From NCBI GenBank assembly GCA_037179385.1, contig CM074185.1:9047371-9111370 (forward strand): DNA of 64,000 nt, read 5' to 3'. Positions 41,759-52,709 of the stretch are shown one piece after another. Below the pieces are notes generated by a model. It was not told the DNA's origin, ran no database searches, and saw only the letters and a list, made by a program, of their open reading frames with translations. Numbering within the stretch: the stretch's first letter is position 1; every line of letters starts with the position of its first letter. The position numbers were made by a program, and so were the translations under genes. The stretch comes from Holothuria scabra. Taxonomy: Eukaryota > Echinodermata > Holothuroidea > Aspidochirotida > Holothuriidae.

Positions 41759-43425
41759 CAGTGGCGTAGCTACTGGGGGGGGGGGCAGGGGGGCAAGTTG
41801 CCCCCCTCTGGAAAATTTTTTTGGGAAATTTGATGAAAATGGGGAAATTTGATGAACTTTTTATTATTACAAAAATTTCACAAAAATTTCTCAAAATTTT
41901 TGTTAGAATAAGAAATTGTGAGACATTTCTCATACATAATTCGTATTTTCATGGAACAAATTAACTCAGATTTCGTCAGTGTCGCATGAACCGGCACAAT
42001 TCGCGTTCCGCAGAAATGTCCTCGCCGTGTAGCAGATTGAATGTTCTCTTGTGCTTGTATACGCACGGGGGTTATGATCAGTGCATTTCAGTGCACAGGA
42101 AGCTGTTATTCAGGTGATATTTTGGGAATTCAGTAAAAGGATGTGAAAACTGACAAGTCACTACCGTAGACCCCGAGGTTGTTATGTTCTTCTACAACCT
42201 AGCAGTAGCTGTACGATTTTACTCTGTAAAACGATGGATGGGGCTGAAACAATCAATGGCCAACGATAAACTTAAAGTTAATCTAGAAATTAGAATTAAC
42301 GGGATCCGTTGGCACACTTAGATTTTGTCACTTAGCCTAATCCTTGGAGGCTTACAAGCTAGTTCGGGAAAATAGCTTTCTGCTCACTTTGAGTTTAACA
42401 ATAAATGGACAATGAGTACCTTGTAGCCTTCTACACTTAACAGACTGCTTTTCTCACAGGATATCCTGTGTGATCGAGCCACTATTAGGCCTCCTTAGTG
42501 GCGTGCGAAGGGGAGACCATTGGGCCATGCCCCCCTCACAGATGTCATTTTTCTTTGTTCTTAAAAATACGTAGTCTAACTTTATCAACACAGATTTTAC
42601 TTCAAAACATAGCATATGTGGCACCAGATTGCTTATAAGGTCACCCAATTTTTCAAAAATTTTCAAAGGGGAAGGATTGTCCCTGCAAGGTCTTTCAGTG
42701 ATGCCAATTTTTTTTAATTCCTACAAATAGACCTAGGCAAATTCTGTCAAATTCCAATTTTTACCTAGAAAAGGTAGACTCTGTTTCCCACTGGTGGCAT
42801 CTATCAAAAGACTACATGCTTAGATTTTCTTTACAAGCATAAATACGCTATTTTGACCATCTGAGGGGTCTGATTTTTCGAAATTTTCTTTACGCTCCGC
42901 GCCAACCAATGGTGGCGCTTCGCTCGGTCTTTTGGGCAAAATAACATATTTGGGGTAAAATAAGCTCTTAACTCTCTGATCACTTTGCAGTTTGCGAACA
43001 TATTTTGAAGTGAGCATTTTATTGCAAACGACAAAAGAAGAAAGCGACTGGCTAGATTCTTCGTATAAGCCTAGAAAATGCTTTTTCCGGCCATCTAAGG
43101 GGTCTAATTTTCCCAAATTTCCTCTACGCTCCGCGCCAACCAATGGTGGCGCTCCGCTTAGATAATCTTTTTGACAAAATAACATTTCGTGGCCAACAAA
43201 AACCACAAATACCGATCAATGCTCTTTCATTTTGACTCCTAAAAGTGTGCAAATTTAATGACAAGTTTTTCGTCGTAAGGTAGCATAAATGGCATAAAAA
43301 GAAATTCATGTCAAGGCACAAAAGTTTCAGTTTTATCCTCATGAATCACCACGATTCAACTTTTAACACTGTTCCTGTCAAAGTCGAAAATCTTGCACCA
43401 TTTTGCATGTAGGCTCTTTGAAAAC
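41759..43425. mobile_element. hAT-type element, second copy, right end missing
   Basis: The left end CAGTGGCGTAGCTACTGGGG and the following 1.65 kb align nearly base for base with 18598-20260. The similarity stops at cttugaaaac-type text (ctttgaaaac, 43416-43425). The last third of a kb with the right inverted end is absent, so no target duplication can be shown. The two copies differ by scattered substitutions and small indels only, so both are fairly young. Confidence 0.8.
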
Positions 43426-43837
43426 AGATTCTGAACAAGAAAACTATAGAAAATAGATATAACCTTTACAATATCACAAATAGCGTTTCAGAATTAATTC
43501 GTAGTAATGGACTGAAAAATATAGGTCAAGGAGGCCTAGTAATTGTTGCAAACTTATTCAACTGGGTCAAATATTAGTCAAATATCAGGAAATATTGTTG
43601 ACTAACGTGATAGGTCGGTTCAGGCACTCGGTGCACGGTTTTGATTAATTTGTGTTTACAGTGAACGACTGGCTTCTATCATAAATGACTGCTTAGTATT
43701 AACTTGCATGAAATACTAAAGTTAGAAATAAATTTGCAACCCAAAACATAACGTGTGATGCATTTCATATTACAACTGATTATTTTACGGCCATACACAT
43801 AAAAGGATTTTATAACATTTAAATTGACGTCATCACA
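43426..43837. other. 5' flank or intron of the NAT-like gene
   Basis: No first exon with a start codon was identified. Phrases ttgactaac/ttagtcaa recall 33540-33780. An in-frame TAA lies shortly before the ATG at 43838. Confidence 0.4.
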
Positions 43838-44785
43838 ATGTTGTTCTTTTGTTTGCAGTTCCCACAATCCATTGCGTCATCATCTTATCCTTTGACAAAG
43901 GAGGAGGCATTGACTTTTCTGGAATATAGTTTAGGCATCCCTTCATCACAACTTTACTCTAGAGGCAATTCTTTGAATTTTCTGAATCGTGTCATCGAAG
44001 AGATGGGCAGAAGGGTCCCCTTCACTACAATACACTATCTGACAGAAAGACCATTGTCAAAGTTACAACCAGAAGACTGGAAAGAGCACATGTTGTCATG
44101 TCAGGGTGGTACATGTCGATGGATCAACCCCTTCATGAAGGCATTTCTGGAAAATCTTGGGTATACGACACATCAAATTCCTGGTAACAGTCCATCGAGA
44201 GGTAAGGAGCAAACACACATCAGTACTTTAGTTTGTAATGTCAGATATCCAGGAAGTCGCCATCTTGTTGACCCCGGAACAAGAATACCCCCAGGTGAGG
44301 CTGTCCCTCTGGATTTTGAAACAGACTCACCGGAGTATTCCCCTTTTGGAGAAAAGTGCAAATTCTTCAAGCCTGGGAAGGACTGCCTCCGGCTTTGTAT
44401 TCCAGATGCATCTAATAACTTAAACAAGTATGTAATGAGTGACGCCAGTGGTGCAAAGTGGGATACACGAATACAGTATTGGCTCAATGAGCAAATAAGC
44501 TGGACGCATTTCAATGCAATCTTTTTTCAAGTTCATGAAAAATCCAACGAGCCTCTTAGAAAGCAGTATGATACATTTTTCTTCTCAAGTTACCTGAACG
44601 GGCGAAGGGTAAGCATTATTTGTTCCGACGGCCAGATTCATGCAACATATTACAACACCGAAGACCGAACTAAGGAAAAAAGAATTATGACAAAAACTGA
44701 GTTGCTCGACTTCTTTCAGAATCATTATCCACAATATTCAATCAGAAAGCTCGAGAAAGCCTGCAAAATTAGCAAACTAACATGA
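43838..44785 (+). CDS. Arylamine N-acetyltransferase-like protein
   Basis: The protein resembles the NAT family, which moves an acetyl group from acetyl-CoA to arylamines and related amines through a Cys-His-Asp triad in the cytosol. Counting from ATG 43838 it has 315 residues (family about 270-300). Seen: an N-terminal helical stretch LTKEEALTFLEYSLGIP; FLNRVIEEMGRRVPFTTIHYL; GGTCRWINPFMKAFLENLGY with catalytic C93; HISTLVCNV with H127; HLVDPGTR with D145. The spacing is close to that of known NATs. The C-terminal half is less conserved but stays open to TGA 44783-44785. The start is uncertain: tttgtttgcag ends at 43858, so the true exon may begin at 43859 with the start codon in an upstream exon, and MLFFCLQ would then be intron. 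NAT genes commonly have one large coding exon. Substrate cannot be inferred. Confidence 0.8.
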   Translation: MLFFCLQFPQSIASSSYPLTKEEALTFLEYSLGIPSSQLYSRGNSLNFLNRVIEEMGRRVPFTTIHYLTERPLSKLQPEDWKEHMLSCQGGTCRWINPFMKAFLENLGYTTHQIPGNSPSRGKEQTHISTLVCNVRYPGSRHLVDPGTRIPPGEAVPLDFETDSPEYSPFGEKCKFFKPGKDCLRLCIPDASNNLNKYVMSDASGAKWDTRIQYWLNEQISWTHFNAIFFQVHEKSNEPLRKQYDTFFFSSYLNGRRVSIICSDGQIHATYYNTEDRTKEKRIMTKTELLDFFQNHYPQYSIRKLEKACKISKLT

Positions 44786-45211
44786 TGTGTAACCGACTAC
44801 ATGGCCAACTGGTTAGACCGTCCGACTTGTGCTGATGTTTATCTTTGCGAAAGAAAACTTTTTCGTTAATGTTCAGACAATTTATTTTTGTTTAAAACAA
44901 ATTGATTGAAAACATTCCTTTGGGATCAGAAAGTTGCAATCTGCCTAAGCATCACATGGCTGTCGCGTGAACAAATTAGATATTCAAGTATCGACTTTAG
45001 CAAAATAATATTTAAAGAGGGAACTGCTTCCATGTTCCTTTAGCTCGTAGGTAAGTAGTGTTTTTTTTCTTTTTTGAGGTTTCCTTGAAAGAAGGGGGGC
45101 AGGGGCAGACTGCCCCCACAGAAATTTTGGGGACGTGATGGATGGTTTTAAAAAATAGAGGAGAGTATCATACCTCATTCCGAGAGGAATGAGGAATGAT
45201 AAGTTGACGGA
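44786..45211. other. 3' flank of the NAT-like gene with a transposon relic
   Basis: The text tggccaactggttagaccg (44801-44819) resembles a Pol III A box but no B box follows. At 45092-45135 a G-rich then C-rich stretch (ggggggcaggggcagactgccccc) followed by agaaattttgggg is a decayed element end. Confidence 0.4.
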
Positions 45212-45578
45212 GTTGGGGATGGGACGTTCTTGTCTTTTTATCTTATGTGTGCATATCCCAAATGAGCAGGTGCATTAATGCGTCTGTTTGCTCCCCCTCA
45301 GATAGAGCACTTAAAGGGAACCACTTAAAGGGAGGCATACCAACTTTAAGTCAAAAACAAGGCTCGGAAAATGGTGATTGAACTTTGAGTTGAAATAGAA
45401 AAAAAGAAATCTTCACGGTCATGATGTGGAAAATTGAAAAGGCCATGAATGGCCAACTTGTCAGCTTTCATGTGAGTGGTAGCTTGCACCTGGCGAAAAC
45501 TTCGACAAGTTTTTAGAGCAGTAAGAGGTGGCACCTCACAAACACAAGAAACAAACACAAACAACAAACAAACAAAAT
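45212..45578 (+). repeat. Diverged partial copy of the 3-kb array unit
   Basis: It matches the unit segment at about 50459-51035 in the same orientation: gcgttcttgtcttttt, gagcaggtgcattaat, cagatagagcacttaaag, ggcataccaac, aaacaaggctcgg, aaggccatgaatggccaac and the caaacaaa tract. Two blocks of about 110-125 bases present in every array unit are missing here. It lies outside the array, 4 kb away, beyond the inverted-repeat element. Confidence 0.8.
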
Positions 45579-45639
45579 AGTTAGGGAGCTACCCCTTAAT
45601 CATTTACACTATCGGGAACGAAAGGTATGAAGGTCCCAT

Positions 45640-46600
45640 TGTATTGTGGATACCGTGACAAAAAAAAAAAAACCATTTCTTAAGTTTCACATTTGGGCCC
45701 ATAAGAACAGATGGGACCCTAAAAGGCCCCCAAAATGACAATTAATTACACTTTTGAGAACATCAATAAAATTTAAAAACACTGCAAGTACCAAAACCAG
45801 TTAATGGAAATACAAAACTTAAGAAAACGAAATCCGGGGCATTCACCACTCAAGAAGGGCTCAAAGTAAGGCCCAAGTAGAGTCTCTACTACACTTTTGA
45901 GAACAAAGTTGAAACTGATACCGTTTAGTCTCCACCCATCACTGATAATAAAAATATAACTTAAGAAAAGATTTTCCGGGGAATTATCGTTAAAGAAGGG
46001 CCCAAATGGACTACAAAGGGCCCATATAAGCCCATTTTAACTTGTCAGAACAAAGTCAATATAACTATGATCGATCCAATTACATTGCAGGTTTCCAAAA
46101 ATGATACTTAAGATCGAAATGATTGGGAAGGTGGTCCTATACAGAGGGTCCCAACCATGGGCCCCAAAAGGGTCTCAATTACACTGTTGAGAACACAGCT
46201 GAAACTGATACCGTTTAGTCTCCACTCATCACTGGTCATGGAAATGTAATTTAAGGAACGATTTTCCTGGGCATTTTCGCTTAAGAAGGGCCCAAATGGA
46301 CCACAAGCGACCCAAATGGACCCATTTTAACTTGTCGCAACAAACTCAATATTAGTTACTGTAAAATCGACCCAATTTCATCAAAGGTTTCCAACAATGA
46401 TACTTAAGATCGAAATGACTGGGAGAGCGTCTTATAAGGAGGTCCCAAGTAGGGGCCCAAATAGGGTCTCAATTACACTTTTGAGAACAAAACCGAAATT
46501 GATTTTTTATTATCCGCACACATCACTTAAGAAGGAATGGTCCTGGGCATTCTAGCTTAACATGGGCTCAAGTGGACCACATGGCCCTACGCAGCACGCG
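45640..46600 (+). repeat. ~290-bp subrepeats in the left arm of the inverted-repeat element
   Basis: The marker aattacacttttgagaac recurs at about 45745, 45888, 46179 and 46471, and aagaagggcccaaatgga at 46001 and 46285. The full period is about 290 bases; the first interval is shortened. Units differ by point changes. Text such as gggcccaaatggacc is partly self-complementary. Confidence 0.75.
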
Positions 46601-47365
46601 ATTACGCTTGGCAGAAAAACGCCGATATTTAACACCCTTCACACACTTATATCTCAAGTTTCAAAAGAACTAGATCAATAGGTCCTCGCGACAGGTATTC
46701 GGGTCACACTCAGCTATGAACTTCATAGAGTACGGTGCACTATAGGGACTGGGCATAGCTAAAATGGGTTCGTCATGTATCCAATGTCAAGTGTTCAAGA
46801 GTTCAAGTGTAACAGAGTTTCTTTCGTGTAACTTCTAGTTCTAGTTCTATTTCGCAAGCATGTAAATCATGCCAAATACGGTTTTACCATTCGGTTCAGT
46901 ACAAGAAAGAGAAAGCGAAGCCAACCAACTCATGTGTAGTGAACTTCGTTATCCAAGCCCTGCAACTGCCCAAGTCTATGAAATGTTGAACAAACATAGT
47001 AAAGTATCCATCGTTGTTACAGGTCCATGAAACTTGCGACCCAAGTTGTATTTGCTACTCTGATGGCAATGTACATCAAAGTTACACTCTTTCTAAAGTT
47101 TGACATCGAAAATTAAGTCTCTTGAAAGAGCAACATTATCAGGAAAAGGTTTTTTAAGCTGCGAAGTTTCCAGGCTAAAGGCATCTCTGTTGAAAATACA
47201 CCACCACTTTAGATTTGTGAAATTAAAAAGTGCCTAAATAACAGCGGCAGCTGTGTCTTCATAAGAAATTGCCAAAGAATGAAAAGAAGTCAGACACGTT
47301 CTTTTGTAACCAAGTGTATCGTAAAACAGGTGTGAAACGTAACGGAACTTAAATGTTTAGGACAT

Positions 47366-47660
47366 TTTGCAAACCCAATGAAAGGCAATAAATTATTTCA
47401 GATTACAGTTTTTATCAACAGAAAACGATATCTTTATCGTAAAACGTATTTTTATTTAATATTAAGTGCATCTTGCAAACACCACGAGAGGAAAAATATT
47501 CCAGATTACAGTTTTTTCTTCAAACAAACAGAAAACGGTATTTTTACTCATCGTGTGATGTATTCTTTAAATGTTTGGTGCGTCTGGAAACACAATGAGA
47601 TGAAATACATTATTTCTCATTACAGTGTTTTTCAAATAAACAGAAAATGAAATCTTTACT
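47366..47660 (+). repeat. Three tandem ~107-bp repeats
   Basis: Each unit starts tgcaaac/ggaaacac, passes through cagattacagttttt or cattacagtg and then aacagaaaac. The starts are near 47367, 47472 and 47584. The repeats create a spurious 90-codon frame. Confidence 0.65.
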
Positions 47661-48330
47661 ATTGCATAATTGTAATTTCACTAACAAGTGAAATGAAATA
47701 GTACCGTATTCTTGCAATAAATCGGTTATCGGTTATGTAGAACCGATGCTGATTATTTTAGGCCTTGACACCATTTCTCCTGGGAAAACACCCAAATTTT
47801 CTCAATTTTTCTTTAAATGTGAAAACCGTTTCTCTGGGGACGTAATTTGCGACGCCAGGAGGTAGACGAAATGTATGCCCTTTCAACAAATATTTGAAAA
47901 TATGGAGCTTGTAGTGGACAAACATATTGGATTCCTGGTTCCTACGTATGAAAATATGAAAAGTTCAGGAACTACCGAAGAATCTGTATTTCTTACGGAC
48001 AAGTCTGTGACTACACGGCGACCAAGGACCGTTGTTGCTACACAGTGTTTTCTAAGCCCTACAAATTTAGGCTCTCCAATGACATTTTAAAAGCCAAGAG
48101 CTTGCATTGGAGAAAATTTAGAATTTTATGAAAGAAAATTTCATGGAATTCGCACCGTAAGTACCAAATTGAATGTAATTACTTGATGATCTGATGATTT
48201 TGTCATTTCCAAAGTTCGGAAAAGCTCACCCAACTGATTCATGAGAAATCACGACTGCATTAGGAACTGCAAATTGCGCCCATGCCGCCCTTTCTGTAGC
48301 TACGCTACTGGCCACTGGTTACAAAGCATC

Positions 48331-49055
48331 TCAGTCGTCCTCCTCATTAAATGTGCATGCTGTGTCACTATCGTCGGTGTCACAGTACCATATACTGGAT
48401 AGTCCTCGTTTTGGGGGCCCAATGAATCACACAGAATGGTAGTATTTATCTACAAGTTCCCATACTACATGAGGAACTATTGAAATGATGTTCTTGTATG
48501 CTGCGTGCCATGTCTTGGCAAAACAGTTGCTGCTTTGGTTTTTTGATGGAGTTCATTCTCGCATGGTGGGATGACACAAACGTCTGCAACTTTTGAGTTT
48601 TGCAAAGGATGCTTCACACGTTTTGGTCCATATGACTTTACAAATCTTTCAGCTAAGACCTTAAAGCATTCCTATTAACTCCTCGTGAATTAAAAATCCA
48701 ATGTATTTTGCTATTGAGAGGGTATTACTGTTTTATGTTCACCTTTTGTCTTCTAGCTGCCTCGTGCCGATTATAGCATACAATATCAATCGGACCAGCT
48801 ATGAAGTCTCGATAATTGCAGGACTTAAGAAAAAATACGATTGCGTCCTGTTTAGAGTGTACCTCTACTTATGAGAGAAGACGTGATTTTGCGGGAACGA
48901 TCAATAGCGATCTGTGAAAAGTAGGAGACCATCCTTTCTTAAAGTGATGTTTTGCGTACAAGTAAAGTGCTGGAAGATATGTTTTAGCTTTGTCCTCAAA
49001 ACGTAATGCTCTTGTTCGTATAGGACACGTCTTGAGGGCCAATCGACCTACTTCT
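48331..49055 (-). pseudogene. Relic of a protein-coding region inside the inverted-repeat element
   Basis: Reading the minus strand from right to left, coding-like pieces appear in changing frames: RALRFEDKAKTYLPALYLYA, then KSCNYRDFIAGPIDIVCYN, then ECFKVLAERFVKSYG and VADVCVIPPCENELHQ, then FAKTWHAAYKNIISIVPHVV and WYCDTDDSD. They are separated by stops and at least one frameshift. The order, length and location between inverted repeats suggest a dead transposon protein. I cannot name the family. Confidence 0.5.
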
Positions 49056-49663
49056 AAAATGAACTTTTAATTTTGAAAATTGAGTTGTTAAAAATGAATA
49101 ATGTTAAATATCGGCGTTTTCCTGGAAATGGTAATCGCATAGCTTACTTTGCGGGGCCATGTGGTCCATTTGAACCCATATTAAGCTAGAATGCCCAGGA
49201 CCATCTATTCGTAAGTAATGTTTCTGTGTCACGTGATGTGTCCGGATAATAAAAAATCAATTTCGGTTTTGTTATCAAAAGTGTAATTGAGACCCTGTTT
49301 GGGCCCCTAGTTGGGACCTCCTTATAGGACCATCTCCCCAGTCATTTCGATGTTAAGTACAATTTTTTGGAAACCTTCGATGTAAGTGGGTCGATTCTAC
49401 AGTATTTAATATTGACTTTGATGGGACAAGTTAAAATGGGTCCATTTGGGTCCATTGTGGTCCATTTGGGCCCTTCTTAAACAAAAATGCCCCGGAAAAT
49501 CGCTGTTTTCTGTAGGAAAAAAACATTTCAAAGGTGGAGGGTGGGGATACACGGGGGGGGGGGGTTGGTCGTGTATATAGCCCTGTGTTGGGTGGACTTT
49601 AGAAAAAGAAAGGTTCTTTGCCAGAAAGTCGGGAGGACTTTAGAAAAATGAGCTTGGTTGGGC

Positions 49664-49711
49664 CGGCCTTTTGGCTAAGATCATTTGTAGTATCTGTTCT
49701 TTTCCAGTTTA
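49664..49711 (+). pseudogene. U2 snRNA-like sequence, type A, unit 1
   Basis: The stretch matches about nucleotides 10-56 of U2 RNA: cggccttttggctaagatca, then tgtagtatctgttctt, then cagttta. Stem-loop I (GGCC-UUUU-GGCU) and the GUAGUA branch-site recognition element are intact. Weak similarity continues for about 45 bases to ttttaatgg, where U2 has UAUUAAAUGG, but the Sm site AUUUUUGG is replaced by tctgagg. The first bases (U2 1-9) are lost. It is therefore probably not a working U2 gene. Confidence 0.75.
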
Positions 49712-52208
49712 GAATGGAGCCATTCGTGACACACCAATTACGGTATGTTTTAATGGTCTGAGGGCCTTAAGATAGGTCAAGTGTTGTCCTTTGAGTGATG
49801 TGAGATGCACAACAAAAATGTCACAAATTATTGAGCAATGTACCAAATTATTTCAAATGGATAAATATCAACAATTTATTTATCGGCTCAAAAATGTCCC
49901 AGGAAGATGGGAGTTGGATTATAAGAATTCAATTCTCCGGATTTTCAGACATAATAACTCATGATATACAGGCTACATAATCGACTTGAAGTCAGAAATA
50001 TAAGGGTCACTTTAATATAATCCATGATGTGCATTTCTTTTATTTACTGGGTTTCATAATATTTGAAAATAATTCATACAGTTTACACAAATAGTAATGG
50101 AATATAATATAATACGAAGACATTAAGGAAGTATATAAGCACTCTGAAATACTCAGAGATCTTATCGTGTGAGGTGCTGCCGAGGAAAAAGAAAACCACA
50201 TAAATCAAGCTGAGGCAGTATACCCGAAGACGGTGATATTACGTACGAACACGAAAAACTGTTCACCTTCGACCTTTAACACCTGCTCCGTTCCTAATTA
50301 TCATTGATTCTTGCTCATCCTTGTCCCCACATACCCTACCTTTACCCACAATACTCTGCGCATGCATTACAAATTAACCCATTTAGGTGGTATTTGTTTG
50401 GAATTAGAAATCAAAGCAGCATCAGTTAAGACTGTCTTGAAAATTTTTATTCCCAGCTGGGGCGTTCTTGTCTTTTTCTCTAATTATGGGAGCATATCCC
50501 AGTGAGCAGGTGCATTAATTCGTCCGTTTGTTCGCCCTCAGATAGAGCACTTAAAGGAACCATTTTTTAATATGATAGAGAATAGGATGGGGTGTTTTGT
50601 AATCATTTAATAAAATTATATTAAATAGAGTGCCATTGGTGAGACAATGGGCTTAATTGAAGCGGTTTTGTGGAAATTATGGGCTTTAGACGCTGGCGGA
50701 GGCATACCAACTTTTAGTCAAAAACAAGGCTCGGAAAAGGGTGATTGAACTTTGAGTTGAAATAGAGAAAATCTTCACGGTCATGATGTAGAAAATTGAA
50801 AAGGCCATGAATGGCCAACTTGTCAGCTTTCATGTGAGTGTTTGCTTGCACCCTGCGAAAACTTCGACAAGCTTTTAGAGGCCCGTTTACTTTTTGGATT
50901 AAATGTATAAGTCAACGGAGGAATTAATGGGGATATGTGCCTTATTTACCGTGCTTCTTGTGTTTTTAGATTTTATAAAAGGTGGCGCCTCACACACACA
51001 AGAAACAAAAACAAACAAACAAACAAACAAACAAACAAACAAAAGATTGAAGCCAAGCGTTCAAGGTCTCTGGCCGGTTGTGTGTCCTGTCAACTACAAC
51101 AGAGAACCAACTCAGGCGCCTCTCTAGTACCCTTCTGCATACAGTGACGCTCAGCGTGCTTTGTATACGACAGCAATCTTTCCTCGGGACTCCCCTCAAG
51201 GACCGGCGATACATTGGGGAGGAACACTACTCGCCTCCCAGTGCAATCAGAGTAGGACCATGTGTGAACACTACCGTCCGGTTTGGCGTCAACGTGCCGT
51301 ACAGGGTGTAGTAGGGGATGTCTTATATAGCTTGAACATCTGTATTATCACACGTTAGAGTAGAATTTTCAAAGTACAAATTTCAGCCAGATGTAGTGTT
51401 AGCAGAAAGGAATAATGTTTATTCAATACTCGTAGATTAAGTTTTCAATTATTTTTGGCATGTTTCGTGACAAGATTTTCCTCTACGACTAATGTTTCTT
51501 CTTAATATTTCTCATTTTCGGTCCAAGTGGGGGCTTATGTTAAAGAAACGTCACTAGAACGTCACTAGAACGTCACTAGAACGTCACAACATTTCTGGTT
51601 CGTAGTAAATCTGGAAGTTTGTTGTACGGTACGTGCTGTAGGATAATTTACATTGAGGACAGTTAAACCCACTGAGGTAACTGGAACTTAACACAATGTT
51701 TATGATATACATCTGTCGAGGTTTATTTCATTTTATAAATGAAACATTTTCTAGGATCTTGTCTCAGATCTGGATAATTTGCCTAAAAGAGGTTGTCTCA
51801 TTATTTATTAGGGAGTATCTTACTTTTAATTAATTTTTGTAATGATAGAAAGAAAGCCGTTCTGAAAAATTTTTAAGAACTTTTTCAATAAATGTTTGAA
51901 AAATAATTCTAAATGGGTAATTTTAAGAACGACACAACATTTACAATTAAAATACCTAGAATTAAAATAATCATCCCTATTAGTGTAATGGATCAGGTCA
52001 TATCGTGCAGACCTACAAAGTTTGGGACAAAATTCATTTCCTGGCGCACGTAATTTTGCAGCATGAAGATAGAGTACAGCTATTCCGCTGGTTCTAAAGT
52101 TTTGTTTTCGCCCCTAGGCACTTCGCCAGAGAGTCGAGGGGACTTTTAGAAAAAAAGGTTTCGCCGAACGGCCCTTTGCTTAGAGGGTCGGGAGGGCTTT
52201 AGAAAAAA

Positions 52209-52251
52209 GCTTCTCGGCTCTTAGGCTGAGAACATGTGCAAAATCTGTTCT
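52209..52251 (+). pseudogene. U2 snRNA-like sequence, type B, unit 1
   Basis: gcttctcggctcttaggctgagaa keeps the U2 5' end better than type A and still folds as stem-loop I, with a fully paired TTCTC/GAGAA lower stem. The branch-site element is destroyed (GUAGUA to GCAAAA), and tctgttct follows. It shares downstream text with type A (gacacaccaat, ctgagggcc, ggtcaagt), so A and B are old duplicates. Confidence 0.6.
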
Positions 52252-52661
52252 ATTCATCCAGTCTAGAACCAGAGCCGTACATGACACACCAATGATGTAA
52301 ATAGGCTGAGGGCCGTGAGGTTGGTCAAGTATTGTCTTTTGGTAGACGAAACTCAGACAAAGCTGGATGGAGCATCCCCCACCACCTCCGGCTCGATTTG
52401 CAATGTTGGAAATTATAAGGCCAACTCAGGGCCCACCATTTTCTTTGAGACCCAATATGGTACTGGGGGACGCAAGTTTCGAAAATCGCTGTTTTCTGAT
52501 GAAAAAAAAAAAAACCTTTCAAAGGTGGAGGGTGGGGATACGCGGCGGGATGGGGGGGGGGGGCAGGTCGTGTATATAGCCCTGTGTGGGTGGACTTTAG
52601 AAAAAGAAAGGTTCTTTGCCAGAAAGTCGGGAGGACTTTAGAAAAATGAGCTTGGTTGGGC

Positions 52662-52709
52662 CGGCCTTTTGGCTAAGATCATTTGTAGTATCTGTTCTTT
52701 TCCAGTTTA
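52662..52709 (+). pseudogene. U2 snRNA-like sequence, type A, unit 2
   Basis: It is identical to the unit 1 copy across stem-loop I, GUAGUA and the following tctgttctt. Confidence 0.75.

Larger units (their letters stand above)
46261..49495. mobile_element. Element bounded by long inverted repeats, decayed
   Basis: The left arm (46261-46633) and right arm (49103-49495) are reverse complements over about 380 bases, roughly nine of ten positions by eye. They enclose about 2.47 kb. The left side continues outward with more subrepeats; the right arm stops at 49495 where the 3-kb array starts. The enclosed part holds coding-like relics on the minus strand and three ~107-bp direct repeats. The structure suggests a large DNA transposon or foldback element. 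The family and the outer ends are unknown. Confidence 0.7.
49495..52480 (+). repeat. Array unit 1
   Basis: This edge unit differs from the others: it has four rather than three aacgtcac steps (51547-51588), a longer (CAAA)n tract, and lacks the 20 bases around ggttcaacggtcccctgatc that follow cacctgctc in other units. Edge units usually homogenise least. Confidence 0.9.

Noticed and set aside
44801..44825. tRNA-like A box after the NAT-like gene
   Set aside because: No B box and no fold; a chance or badly decayed SINE head.
50200..50260. U4-like text in the array unit (agctgaggcagtat...)
   Set aside because: Only about a dozen bases fit U4 and the stems do not pair. The neighbouring tatataag plus ctctga/tcagag hairpin is not enough to call an RNA gene.
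51078..51311. 77-codon forward frame and ~100-codon reverse frame repeated in each array unit
   Set aside because: Both strands are open over the same stretch. The reverse frame includes the variable (CAAA)n tract, single-base indels between units change neighbouring frames, and neither translation resembles a known protein. Repetition of the unit explains their recurrence.
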